This document shows positions 58,528 to 64,000 of a stretch of DNA of 64,000 nucleotides, piece after piece. A program made the position numbers and the translations under genes. The notes beneath the pieces were generated by a model. It worked only from the letters and a program-made list of their open reading frames with translations. It did not search any database and was not told the origin of the DNA. This stretch comes from Synechococcus sp. A15-62. GTDB lineage: Bacteria > Cyanobacteriota > Cyanobacteriia > PCC-6307 > Cyanobiaceae. The DNA lies in assembly GCF_014280075.1 (NCBI RefSeq), contig NZ_CP047950.1, positions 1,426,001 to 1,490,000 on the forward strand, read 5' to 3'. Every line of letters starts with the position of its first letter. Within the stretch, counting starts at the first letter, position 1.

Positions 58528-59237
58528 TGGATAAATGTGCTTTTTACCTCGTCCGGGATCACTACAGCGGTGCTATGAAGATCGGCATCTCGAAGCACCC
58601 TCAGAAGCGTCTCTCGCAGATTGCGGCTCATTACGCCGTTGGCAGGGTCAGCCTCATCAAGACCACTTGGTTTACTACGCGAGATGCGGCGCGTAGCTGG
58701 GAATCGAACTTCCATAAGCGCTACCGGATACACCGTTCACCGGAACAAGGCGGACGCGAATGGTTTGATCTCACTGATGCTCAGATTCAGGGCTTCGTCG
58801 AATGGATGGAAGCCAGCACTAATCAGCGTGCAATCAAGATCATCAAGGTCCAGGCAAAGGCTGAGAAGAGCGAAAAGGAATTATCTGCTGATCGATGGAG
58901 CGGATTTTGGAGCGGTGCACTCGTTTCACTTTTTACCGGCATCGTCCCAGGCATTGGCTACGCGATAACAGGTGGGCAACCCGTTGGGATATTCCTTGCT
59001 CCTGCAGCTGTTGGTGCATATGCGGCCTCTAGGACCAAGAAGATCAAGACGCTTTCGCAGGCTTATCAACTCGACGGTCAACCGTTGGGTTCGGTCGCTC
59101 TAGAGCGCGAATACAAGGTGATGGGGCTCTGGGACGAGCGCACTTACGCACTTAGTGGAGTGAAGTCGTCCACCTGGAAACTCCCTGAAGCAACTACTGC
59201 TGAACAAGCCCAGCGTTTCTTCGAGAGCAGCAGGTGA
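58527..59237 (+). CDS. GIY-YIG (T5orf172-like) domain fused to membrane domain
   Basis: 236 residues. Residues 5-95 carry a GIY-YIG variant: FYLVRDHYSGAMKIGISKHP with K-I-G-I-S, RLSQIAAHYAVG, a helix with W-E-S-N-F-H-K-R-Y, and REWFDLT, as in T5orf172/MUG113 nucleases. The C-terminal half has a Gly-rich membrane hairpin (LVSLFTGIVPGIGYAITGGQ, GIFLAPAAVGAYAA) and a soluble tail. Overlaps the scaffold-like gene by one base. A nuclease linked to a membrane segment suggests interference or defence, but this is inference. Confidence 0.72.
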   Translation: MDKCAFYLVRDHYSGAMKIGISKHPQKRLSQIAAHYAVGRVSLIKTTWFTTRDAARSWESNFHKRYRIHRSPEQGGREWFDLTDAQIQGFVEWMEASTNQRAIKIIKVQAKAEKSEKELSADRWSGFWSGALVSLFTGIVPGIGYAITGGQPVGIFLAPAAVGAYAASRTKKIKTLSQAYQLDGQPLGSVALEREYKVMGLWDERTYALSGVKSSTWKLPEATTAEQAQRFFESSR

Positions 59238-59292
59238 GATTGCAGCCCTCATGGAGGCCGTCAAGAACTTCTACTTCTAAGGACTGAAGCCA

Positions 59293-59430
59293 ATGACCAA
59301 GCCAAAGCAGCTCCCCTGCACCGTCTGCGGGGAACCCGTCACCGTCCCTGCCAAGTACGCCAGGGCCAAGTCAGCCACCTGCGAGAAGTGCGCAAGGCAG
59401 GAGGCAAAGCCTCAGCTAACGCTGAACTGA
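59293..59430 (+). CDS. 45-residue zinc-ribbon protein
   Basis: TKPKQLPCTVCGEPVTVPAK, then TCEKCARQEAKPQ: two C-x2-C pairs 22 residues apart, a mini zinc ribbon. Last gene of the long plus-strand run. Its stop lies in the start of repeat copy C. Confidence 0.55.
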   Translation: MTKPKQLPCTVCGEPVTVPAKYARAKSATCEKCARQEAKPQLTLN

Positions 59431-59600
59431 CTCCCCGACCGGAAAGAAAGGGAGTCAGCTCTTGGATCAGCGCCCAATAGTTAAAACGAAAAAAACCATT
59501 GGATGGAAGCCCTAACGACAGAAACTTCCGCGGAAACCATCGCTACTGCGATGGGTGCAGTGACGTTCCAAATGACGCGATGGCAGTGGTCAGATGATCA
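59415..59600. repeat. Structured repeat, copy C (inverted)
   Basis: The inverted third copy of the family at 40147-40536. On the minus strand it reads CATCGCGTCATTTGGAACGT, CCATCGC-AGTA-GCGATGG, GGAAGTTTCTGTCGTTAGGG, CCATCCAATGG, ATTGGGCGCTG, and ends in the hairpin at 59427-59458 and TTCAGCGTTA. The loop of the inner hairpin differs from copy A (CTCC) while the stem is kept. Confidence 0.75.
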
Positions 59601-59810
59601 TTTCTGCCCATAAACGTCGATCCAATCAATCGAGCCCCAGCCACCCTCCAGCAGTTCCCTGGTGCGACGACGGGCCTCGCAGTTCTCTCGTTCTGAATGG
59701 TTGCGGGCCTGCAGTTCCGTCTGCTCCTGCAGCCCGCTCCAGCGCTTTTCACTTAAAAGCCTGTCTTCAATCTCCCCGCGGCATGGCTTGCGGCGGCGCT
59801 TGGCAGCCAT
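59598..59810 (-). CDS. Small basic hypothetical protein
   Basis: 70 residues (AAKRRRKPCRGEIEDRLLSE, LQARNHSERENCEARRRTRE) ending GWGSIDWIDVYGQK: a basic helical protein. It starts one base inside the stop of the upstream gene (TGATG), so the two are coupled. Unknown. Confidence 0.5.
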   Translation of the reverse strand: MAAKRRRKPCRGEIEDRLLSEKRWSGLQEQTELQARNHSERENCEARRRTRELLEGGWGSIDWIDVYGQK

Positions 59811-60007
59811 CAGCGCATCCGTGTCATCAGCTGATTCATCAGCACCAAAAGATCCGCAAGCCGAACCTCAACCGGGTCGCCCATCCACGCCATTTCTGGA
59901 ATGCGCTCCAGCTGTTCCCGCACCCGCGACATGGTCCGCAGATTGGCGCTGGCCCGTAGCAGTGGATCGTCGTCAAGCCGGCCAAGAAACTCACGCAGAT
60001 CAGTCAT
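59810..60007 (-). CDS. Small hypothetical protein
   Basis: 65 residues from the ATG before TDLREFLGRLDDDPLLRASA, with RVREQLERIPEMAWMGDPVE and a hydrophobic helical end (LADLLVLMNQLMTRMR). The upstream extension of the frame is not protein-like. Coupled with the next gene. Confidence 0.5.
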   Translation of the reverse strand: MTDLREFLGRLDDDPLLRASANLRTMSRVREQLERIPEMAWMGDPVEVRLADLLVLMNQLMTRMR

Positions 60008-60306
60008 CAGTGACCCCTGGCCACTCATCACGTCCCAGGCGCTCCCTTGGTTAGTGAAGCCAGCACTGCCCCCAGTGCCAGCAGCAGCTAGTCGCCAGCG
60101 GTCACGCCGACATCTATTGGAAGTACGCGCATCAGTGCACCTGGACGCGATAAATACCCCCACTGGGGCAGGACAACTTGGCGCCCCCCCCCTAACGGGG
60201 GAGGAGGCCCTCGAATAAATCCCTCCACTAGGGGAAGTGATTCCCAGCTGAAACGGAGATGGTGTGTTCACGGGGCGAGAGCCCCACATATCGCAGAAGC
60301 GAGCCA
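60008..60306. other. Non-coding stretch with four G/C hairpins
   Basis: In 130 bp there are four small inverted repeats: CCCC-ACT-GGGG (60158-60168), CCCCC-TAAC-GGGGG (60188-60201), CCCT-N5-AGGG (60221-60233) and GGGGC-GAGA-GCCCC (60272-60285, a GNRA-type tetraloop). The last is in the leader of the gene at 60307. It could be an origin, a packaging site or an RNA leader; nothing decides between them. Confidence 0.45.
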
Positions 60307-60495
60307 ATGACTCTTATCAATTTCGACTACATCGCATTGCCGTCTCATTCAAATGAGGCGTGGCTCGAGCCTAAGGAGCAATTAATTCCTGCCAAGCCGC
60401 AACGAGATCCGCTTGGTCAGCTCTTGCGTGCTGCCGTTAGACCTTTCGCCTATGTGGCTGCCCTGTTCATCGTTCTTACCGGTATCGACCAATGA
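60307..60495 (+). CDS. Membrane-anchored small protein
   Basis: 62 residues from the ATG before TLINFDYIALPSHSNEAWLE, with a C-terminal helix AVRPFAYVAALFIVLTGI. I chose this start because the upstream part falls in the hairpin region. Its stop overlaps the next ATG by 4 nt (ATGA). Confidence 0.5.
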   Translation: MTLINFDYIALPSHSNEAWLEPKEQLIPAKPQRDPLGQLLRAAVRPFAYVAALFIVLTGIDQ

Positions 60496-60923
60496 CCAGC
60501 ATCAGAGAAGGCCAGTTCCCCTCAAATCCTTCGTCAGGTGAACTGCGTAAGAAGTACGGCGAACTTCGTGATGCCGCTCAATTCCTGAGCCGCAGCCGAG
60601 GCCAATACAGAGGTCAAGTGGTTCGGCTCACCTCACGCATCACCGAGATGGAAGTCGAGCTGCGCCAATTCGCGTCAGCTGCTGAGATGACGCTTCGCCA
60701 AAAGGCTGAGCTGGATAACGTGCTGCTCAAATATCACGACGTCTTCGAAGGCTTTGAAATTGCTGGTGATGAGTTGGAAAAAGCTTGGGACACTTATCAG
60801 GGTCGTCAGTGGCGTGGCAATGCCATTGGTGACCTGCTCAACGCCGTGACCCGCTTCATTCATTCCTGGCTGTCGGCCAAGAAGGCCAAGCGAGAGCTGG
60901 AGGGAAACAATGAATCTGCGTAA
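60492..60923 (+). CDS. Coiled-coil protein
   Basis: 143 residues, predicted mostly helical: ELRKKYGELRDAAQFLSRSR, RLTSRITEMEVELRQFASAA and a C-terminal basic helix (SWLSAKKAKRELEGNNES). It overlaps both neighbours, so it belongs to a three-gene run. Small coiled-coil proteins are common among phage accessory and scaffold factors, but there is no specific match. Confidence 0.55.
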   Translation: MTSIREGQFPSNPSSGELRKKYGELRDAAQFLSRSRGQYRGQVVRLTSRITEMEVELRQFASAAEMTLRQKAELDNVLLKYHDVFEGFEIAGDELEKAWDTYQGRQWRGNAIGDLLNAVTRFIHSWLSAKKAKRELEGNNESA

Positions 60924-61296
60924 CGTCATCGAGCGCTCTATCGAGGCAGATCGCACCTTGGCTCGTCTTGTCGGTCAGCACATTGACGACACTGCGCGAG
61001 GCTTGCGTGAGCTGCGGGAGATCAGCACCCAAGAGGAAACAGCTGAGACTTATCAACTGGTCGGGGCCGCTTTAGGCCCTGCCTCTTATGACACTCTGAA
61101 TTCGCTTACTGATAAACGTCTTCGTCAGATGCTCACTGCCCAGAAGATCCCTGGGCGTGGACGCAAAGGCATGAAAAAAGGCGACCGGATCCAATTGTTG
61201 ATGGATCACAAGGCACCAATGCTTCCAAGTTATGAGCAACTCTTGCGCTTCTGGTATGACCACAGCTCACCACAAGTCACAACTGAATACCAGTAG
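60910..61296 (+). CDS. SAP-like DNA-binding protein
   Basis: 128 residues. The C-terminal half (LTDKRLRQMLTAQKIPGRGR then KGMKKGDRIQLLMDH) has the SAP pattern: helix, short basic loop with G-x-G/K-K-G-D, helix. The N-terminal half is helical (VIERSIEADRTLARLVGQHI). SAP modules bind AT-rich DNA or accompany phage nucleases. It overlaps the coiled-coil gene by 14 nt. Confidence 0.5.
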   Translation: MNLRNVIERSIEADRTLARLVGQHIDDTARGLRELREISTQEETAETYQLVGAALGPASYDTLNSLTDKRLRQMLTAQKIPGRGRKGMKKGDRIQLLMDHKAPMLPSYEQLLRFWYDHSSPQVTTEYQ

Positions 61297-61376
61297 CCAT
61301 TTAAGCCATTCGCCACATGCTGAAGGGTAGGTGTGTCAGCACACCACCCAATCAATTGCGTCCCAGCCACACTCAA

Positions 61377-61703
61377 TTAATTACCCTTTAGCAGCCTTGT
61401 GAGTTGAGCCTGAAGCTTCAAGGCACCAACGGCATTTGAGTGATGCTTGCTTCGGATGCTGGCTTCGATGATTTCGTCCAGTAGGGCTAGACGCGTGCCA
61501 AGGAAGTCAGAACGCTCCACGCAATAATCCGCCTTGATGATCTCTCGGGCACGTTGCAGGTACGTCTCGGCTTGTCGCTTCTGTACCCCCCATTCTTCCG
61601 TGCAGAATCGCAGGATGTAGCTGTTTGTTTTCGCCGACGACAGCAGTTTGACGACGGTATGAATCCGCCGATCAATTTCTGCTTTGTCTGACTTTTTCAC
61701 CAT
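61377..61703 (-). CDS. Terminase small subunit-like protein
   Basis: 108 residues: AEIDRRIHTVVKLLSSAKTN, EWGVQKRQAETYLQRAREII, LGTRLALLDEIIEASIRSKH and AVGALKLQAQLTRLLKG. An N-terminal HTH with W-G-V-x-x-R-Q-x-x-x-Y, followed by an oligomerisation hairpin R-x-x-L-x-x-L-(D/E) and a final AL-x-L-x-x-x-L-x-x-L-L-x-G, is the layout of small terminases that recognise viral DNA for packaging. No large subunit is on the element, as in capsid-hijacking satellites. Some small regulators share this pattern, so it is not certain. Confidence 0.6.
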   Translation of the reverse strand: MVKKSDKAEIDRRIHTVVKLLSSAKTNSYILRFCTEEWGVQKRQAETYLQRAREIIKADYCVERSDFLGTRLALLDEIIEASIRSKHHSNAVGALKLQAQLTRLLKGN

Positions 61704-61707
61704 TGCT

Positions 61708-62934
61708 TCATTCTGTCAGGGAACAATTAGGCAGCGCGGTTGTTTCCGATAGGGGGGGTTGGGGGGAAGTACAAAAAGTCTTCTCTGCGTATGCATATTT
61801 CGGGCGACCACCAGTGGAGGCAAGGGTCTGTCTGCTGAGCTTGTCCTCTACGAACAAGCCCTTCAAAACCCGATAGGCGTGCCTTTCGGCGCAGCCCAGC
61901 TCGCGCTGGATGTCCTCAACCTTCCAGTAGCGGTCACTCCCTGCCATCAACGCCAGCGCCTGTTCCGCGAAATGGCTTCGTTGCTTTGGAGTCATGTCCC
62001 CCTCATTCGCTGAGCCTTTCAGAAGGAACGAGTAGTCCTCTTCGTTTCCCTCCAGATTCCATGCCGTGCCGTCCGCGCAGGTGCGTCCTTTCACGCACTG
62101 CAACCGCATCTGAATGTTCTGGTCCGGCTGCTGCTGATAAAGCCTCCAAATCCCCCAAACATCACTGGCGGCCCAGCCCTGACTGGCTGCGCCAAAGACG
62201 GAATCCAGGGTGATGGCGTTGGTCGTTGAGTCCTTGCTCTGCTTCCTGAGGTGGGCGCTCATCACCACGGCAACGCGGTTTTCAGAAGCCCATGTGTTCA
62301 GTGGATAGAGATCGAATCCAAACTCCGCATCGTTCATGCTCGGGCCATCTGGTCTGCCAGCACCCAAAAGCGTCGTGATGCTGTCCAGGACGATCAGGTC
62401 GTAGTGCTCTTGCTCCTGAAGAGCCCTGAGCTTGGAAACGTCTAAGAACTCCCAGTCAGTGAGCAGATGGAACTCAGCTTTGACACCCATGACCTTGAGC
62501 TTGTCGGCTGCGTTCTCGGGGCTTTCGTCGGACTGGATGAAACAGACCTTGCCTCTCTTGGTCGTGAGCTGACCCATGAAGTCCGAGCCGTTGGAGACGG
62601 CTTCCGCCAACCCATAGAGAAGCGAGCTTTTTCCTGACCCTGAAGCCCCAGCAAGCAAGGTCAGCCGACCACGCGGGATGAACTGGTCAGCAATCCAATC
62701 CGTGGCCTCGCGCGTCTTCAGGACGTCCTTGGCGGACTGGATGGGGACTTTTTGAACATCCCCCTGACACCCCCCATCAGACAAATGTCCCCTGGAAGTT
62801 TGGCGCGCTGTTTGAAGAGTCTTGGAATAAAAGCCCTCTTGCATTTTTGAAGGCGAGAGGAGCGCATCAGCAGGCAACTTCCCCATCTCAATCAACGTTT
62901 GAAAAGACGTTCTTTCATCTCCCTGATCCCTCAT
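61708..62934 (-). CDS. RepA/RecA-like helicase (AAA_25) with winged helix
   Basis: 408 residues. The ATPase core (about residues 75-280) has Walker A LLAGASGSGKSS and Walker B YDLIVLDSITTLLGAG, then a sensor region VVMSAHLRKQSKDSTT, as in RSF1010 RepA and satellite/phage RepA-like helicases. The C-terminal part (RYWKVEDIQRELGCAERHAY) is a winged helix. It is probably the replication helicase of the element. It lies 4 bp upstream of the TerS-like gene and overlaps the HTH gene by 4 nt. Confidence 0.85.
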   Translation of the reverse strand: MRDQGDERTSFQTLIEMGKLPADALLSPSKMQEGFYSKTLQTARQTSRGHLSDGGCQGDVQKVPIQSAKDVLKTREATDWIADQFIPRGRLTLLAGASGSGKSSLLYGLAEAVSNGSDFMGQLTTKRGKVCFIQSDESPENAADKLKVMGVKAEFHLLTDWEFLDVSKLRALQEQEHYDLIVLDSITTLLGAGRPDGPSMNDAEFGFDLYPLNTWASENRVAVVMSAHLRKQSKDSTTNAITLDSVFGAASQGWAASDVWGIWRLYQQQPDQNIQMRLQCVKGRTCADGTAWNLEGNEEDYSFLLKGSANEGDMTPKQRSHFAEQALALMAGSDRYWKVEDIQRELGCAERHAYRVLKGLFVEDKLSRQTLASTGGRPKYAYAEKTFCTSPQPPLSETTALPNCSLTE

Positions 62935-63233
62935 GACCCTGCCCTCACACTCGGGTCATTGCTGAAGGTCTCAATGGAATCCTGTTTTTCCTTTCTGAGA
63001 GCGGCACGACGCTGGGCTTCAGCCGCCACCATTTCCTTGGTGCGCTGCGCCATTGATTCACGGATGGCCGTGACGTTGTAAGTGACGGGACCGTTGGGGG
63101 TGCCGGTCGCGTAAATCCAATGCGTGCCAGGTTCCAACCTGCGATCACGCCGCATGGTGCGGATGGTGCTGTTTTTAATTGCCAGAAGCTCTGCTGCTTC
63201 GGACTCAGCCACCCATTGCTGGGGGGTATCCAT
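62931..63233 (-). CDS. Excisionase-like HTH protein
   Basis: 100 residues with an N-terminal helix-turn-helix (QQWVAESEAAELLAIKNSTI, RTMRRDRRLEPGTHWIYATG) and a basic coiled tail (QRTKEMVAAEAQRRAALRKE). The pattern WVAESEAAELL...GTHW...PNGPVTYN is shared with the protein at 27294. It is probably the directionality factor or repressor. First or second gene of the minus-strand replication operon. Confidence 0.65.
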   Translation of the reverse strand: MDTPQQWVAESEAAELLAIKNSTIRTMRRDRRLEPGTHWIYATGTPNGPVTYNVTAIRESMAQRTKEMVAAEAQRRAALRKEKQDSIETFSNDPSVRAGS

Positions 63234-63242
63234 TAAGAGGGC

Positions 63243-63707
63243 TCAGTTAGATCCCTTCGCCTTGGCAGCCATCCTGTCCAGCGTTTCCATGGTCACCTTG
63301 TTGGCGAGCAGGAATTCAGTGGGCTTTGCGTTAGCTGCAATGCACTTTTCCCAAGTCTCCTGAGAGACCTGGAAAGTCACGCCTTCCCACCGAAACAGTC
63401 GGAGGGATTTTTTGTGGTGACGAGAAGGACGAGGCAAGTTCTGAGCTTCCAGAGAAGGGGTGAACAGAACCGCCTTTGCAACTCCTAAAGCAGAGCCAGC
63501 GTCTTTTTCAACGCACCATCCGCATGGCTGGCAGATGGGTAGGGACCAGGGCCAAGACCCCGGCAAGCCACATATCAGGGAGCTGCCTAAGCAGTGCTTT
63601 AAGCGTGGACTATCAGTGAACCCATCGTCGAGCTGTCGCGTAGACGTGTCAACAGGTGGCAGAAAAGTCGTGCCAAAGGGATCAATTCTTCCAGCGGATT
63701 TTGGCAC
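63243..63707 (-). CDS. Hypothetical protein at the right end
   Basis: 154 residues read from a GTG at 63707 that lies inside an arm-type repeat. The C-terminal part (LRLFRWEGVTFQVSQETWEK, CIAANAKPTEFLLANKVTME) looks well folded, while the first 80 residues are low-complexity with many Cys, Pro and Ser; the true start may be further in. Probably the first gene of the minus-strand operon; unknown function. Confidence 0.5.
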   Translation of the reverse strand: MPKSAGRIDPFGTTFLPPVDTSTRQLDDGFTDSPRLKHCLGSSLICGLPGSWPWSLPICQPCGWCVEKDAGSALGVAKAVLFTPSLEAQNLPRPSRHHKKSLRLFRWEGVTFQVSQETWEKCIAANAKPTEFLLANKVTMETLDRMAAKAKGSN

Positions 63708-63718
63708 TTATTTGGCAC
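63670..63718 (+). promoter_or_regulatory. Arm-type sites, right end
   Basis: TTTGGCAC occurs at 63700 and 63711, again 11 bp apart, and once in reverse at 63670-63677. The pair mirrors the left-end pair at 51151 and 51162. Proposed integrase arm sites. Confidence 0.6.
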
Positions 63719-63737
63719 AAACGATCTGAGCAACTCA

Positions 63738-63766
63738 TCAGATCTCAGCTGTGTACTGAGATCTGA
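63738..63766. repeat. 11-bp inverted repeat beside attR
   Basis: TCAGATCTCAG and CTGAGATCTGA form a perfect 11-bp inverted repeat around CTGTGTA. Further copies of GATCTGAG/TGAGATCTG lie at 63723 and 63771. Probably an excisionase, repressor or host-factor binding cluster. Confidence 0.65.
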
Positions 63767-63778
63767 GGCGTGAGATCT

Positions 63779-63798
63779 GTTGCTGCACCAGCAGCCTG
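63779..63798 (+). repeat. attR core (20-bp direct repeat)
   Basis: Identical to 51031-51050. It is followed by CCTAA, which restores the ancestral end (Ala-stop) of the host gene at 50804 if the element is removed. Confidence 0.88.
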
Positions 63799-63842
63799 CC
63801 TAACCCTTGAATGGGCTGAGCCATCCCGGGTGAGACAACCCT

Positions 63843-64000
63843 TTGCCGCTTCCAGTCGTTTATCACCCGCATTACTCCGCGCCGCTGCCGAGCACCCATC
63901 GCTTTCCGATGGCGAAGTTCCGGCTGCTGCATCAACTCCTGCTGGAGCAGGGGGTCGTCCAGGCCGAGGAGGTGCATCGGCCCTTGAGCATCGCCCGCAG
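63843..64000 (+). CDS. Histone deacetylase-family protein (partial, 5' end)
   Basis: The open frame from a TTG codes PLPVVYHPHYSAPLPSTHRF and PMAKFRLLHQLLLEQGVVQA, EEVHRPLSIAR, the N-terminus of AcuC/HDAC-superfamily zinc amidohydrolases (the H-x-Y-S-x-P-L motif and F-P-M-x-K-x-x). It continues past the window end. Start codon is uncertain. It lies 45 bp after attR and would follow the small host gene directly in an unoccupied genome. Confidence 0.8.
   Translation, partial: MPLPVVYHPHYSAPLPSTHRFPMAKFRLLHQLLLEQGVVQAEEVHRPLSIAR

Larger units (their letters stand above)
51031..63798. mobile_element. Integrative element, probable phage satellite with cargo
   Basis: A 12.8-kb segment bounded by a perfect 20-bp direct repeat. 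In order it contains an integrase (51177), secreted and membrane proteins, a GltS symporter, a LuxR regulator and a broken secreted gene. These are followed by a T7-scaffold-like protein, a GIY-YIG protein, a zinc ribbon, coiled-coil and SAP-like proteins, a terminase-small-subunit-like protein, a RepA-like helicase and an excisionase-like HTH protein. Host sequence resumes on both sides. The set fits tycheposon-type elements known from Prochlorococcus and capsid-hijacking satellites; no capsid, portal, large terminase or tail gene is present. Confidence 0.82.

Noticed and set aside
59767-59776. TCTCCCCG as a remnant of the tRNA-Pro attachment site
   Set aside because: The match is only 8 bp and neighbouring bases differ from the tRNA; expected by chance in 64 kb.
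63738-63977. 79-residue minus-strand frame at the window end
   Set aside because: The plus strand here codes the N-terminus of a histone deacetylase-family protein, which is a clear match; the minus frame is its shadow.

Overview
The window looks like marine Synechococcus (picocyanobacteria, probably subcluster 5.1). Pointers are a carotene cis-trans isomerase, a PsbY-like protein, a high-light-inducible protein, TrmFO, families typical of marine picocyanobacteria (DUF3303, DUF3764, DUF427, DUF1651-like fragments) and very many tiny proteins. All assignments are from reading the sequence by eye; no database search was possible.

1-18.2 kb is an AT-rich cell-surface polysaccharide locus. It holds seven glycosyltransferases, a sugar O-acetyltransferase, a methyltransferase, an MsbA-type ABC exporter, a Wzy-like membrane protein, a Wza-type export protein and, divergent from it, a Wzc-type copolymerase/tyrosine kinase. 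Together these would build, flip or polymerise, and export a capsule, O-antigen or exopolysaccharide. 18.4-25.7 kb is GC-rich core genome: crtISO, a CDF-type cation transporter, trmFO, a psbY-like gene, a gamma-carbonic-anhydrase-like protein, tRNA-Lys(UUU), an FAD oxidoreductase and tRNA-Pro(UGG).

25.7-41.8 kb begins at the 3' end of tRNA-Pro with a tyrosine integrase, an excisionase-like HTH protein and a winged-helix protein. It then becomes a graveyard of small membrane or secreted proteins, broken genes, a 396-bp duplication and structured repeats. I read it as one or more decayed integrative elements; no matching right end was found. 41.9-50.8 kb returns to a host-like backbone: a PfkB kinase, two DUF427 proteins, an Hlip and many short, often translationally coupled genes.

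51,031-63,798 is the highlight: an apparently complete 12.8-kb integrative element bounded by a perfect 20-bp direct repeat. It sits in the last codons of a small host gene and restores the reading frame. It carries a tyrosine integrase, paired TTTGGCAC arm-type repeats with 11-bp pitch at both ends, an excisionase-like HTH protein, a RepA/RecA-like helicase, a terminase-small-subunit-like protein and a protein whose C-terminus matches T7-type phage scaffolding proteins. Cargo includes a GltS glutamate symporter, a LuxR regulator, a GIY-YIG protein and several secreted small proteins. This combination suggests a tycheposon-like phage satellite of a T7-like cyanophage that also carries nutrient-uptake cargo. 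After the element the host genome resumes with a histone-deacetylase-family gene cut by the window end.
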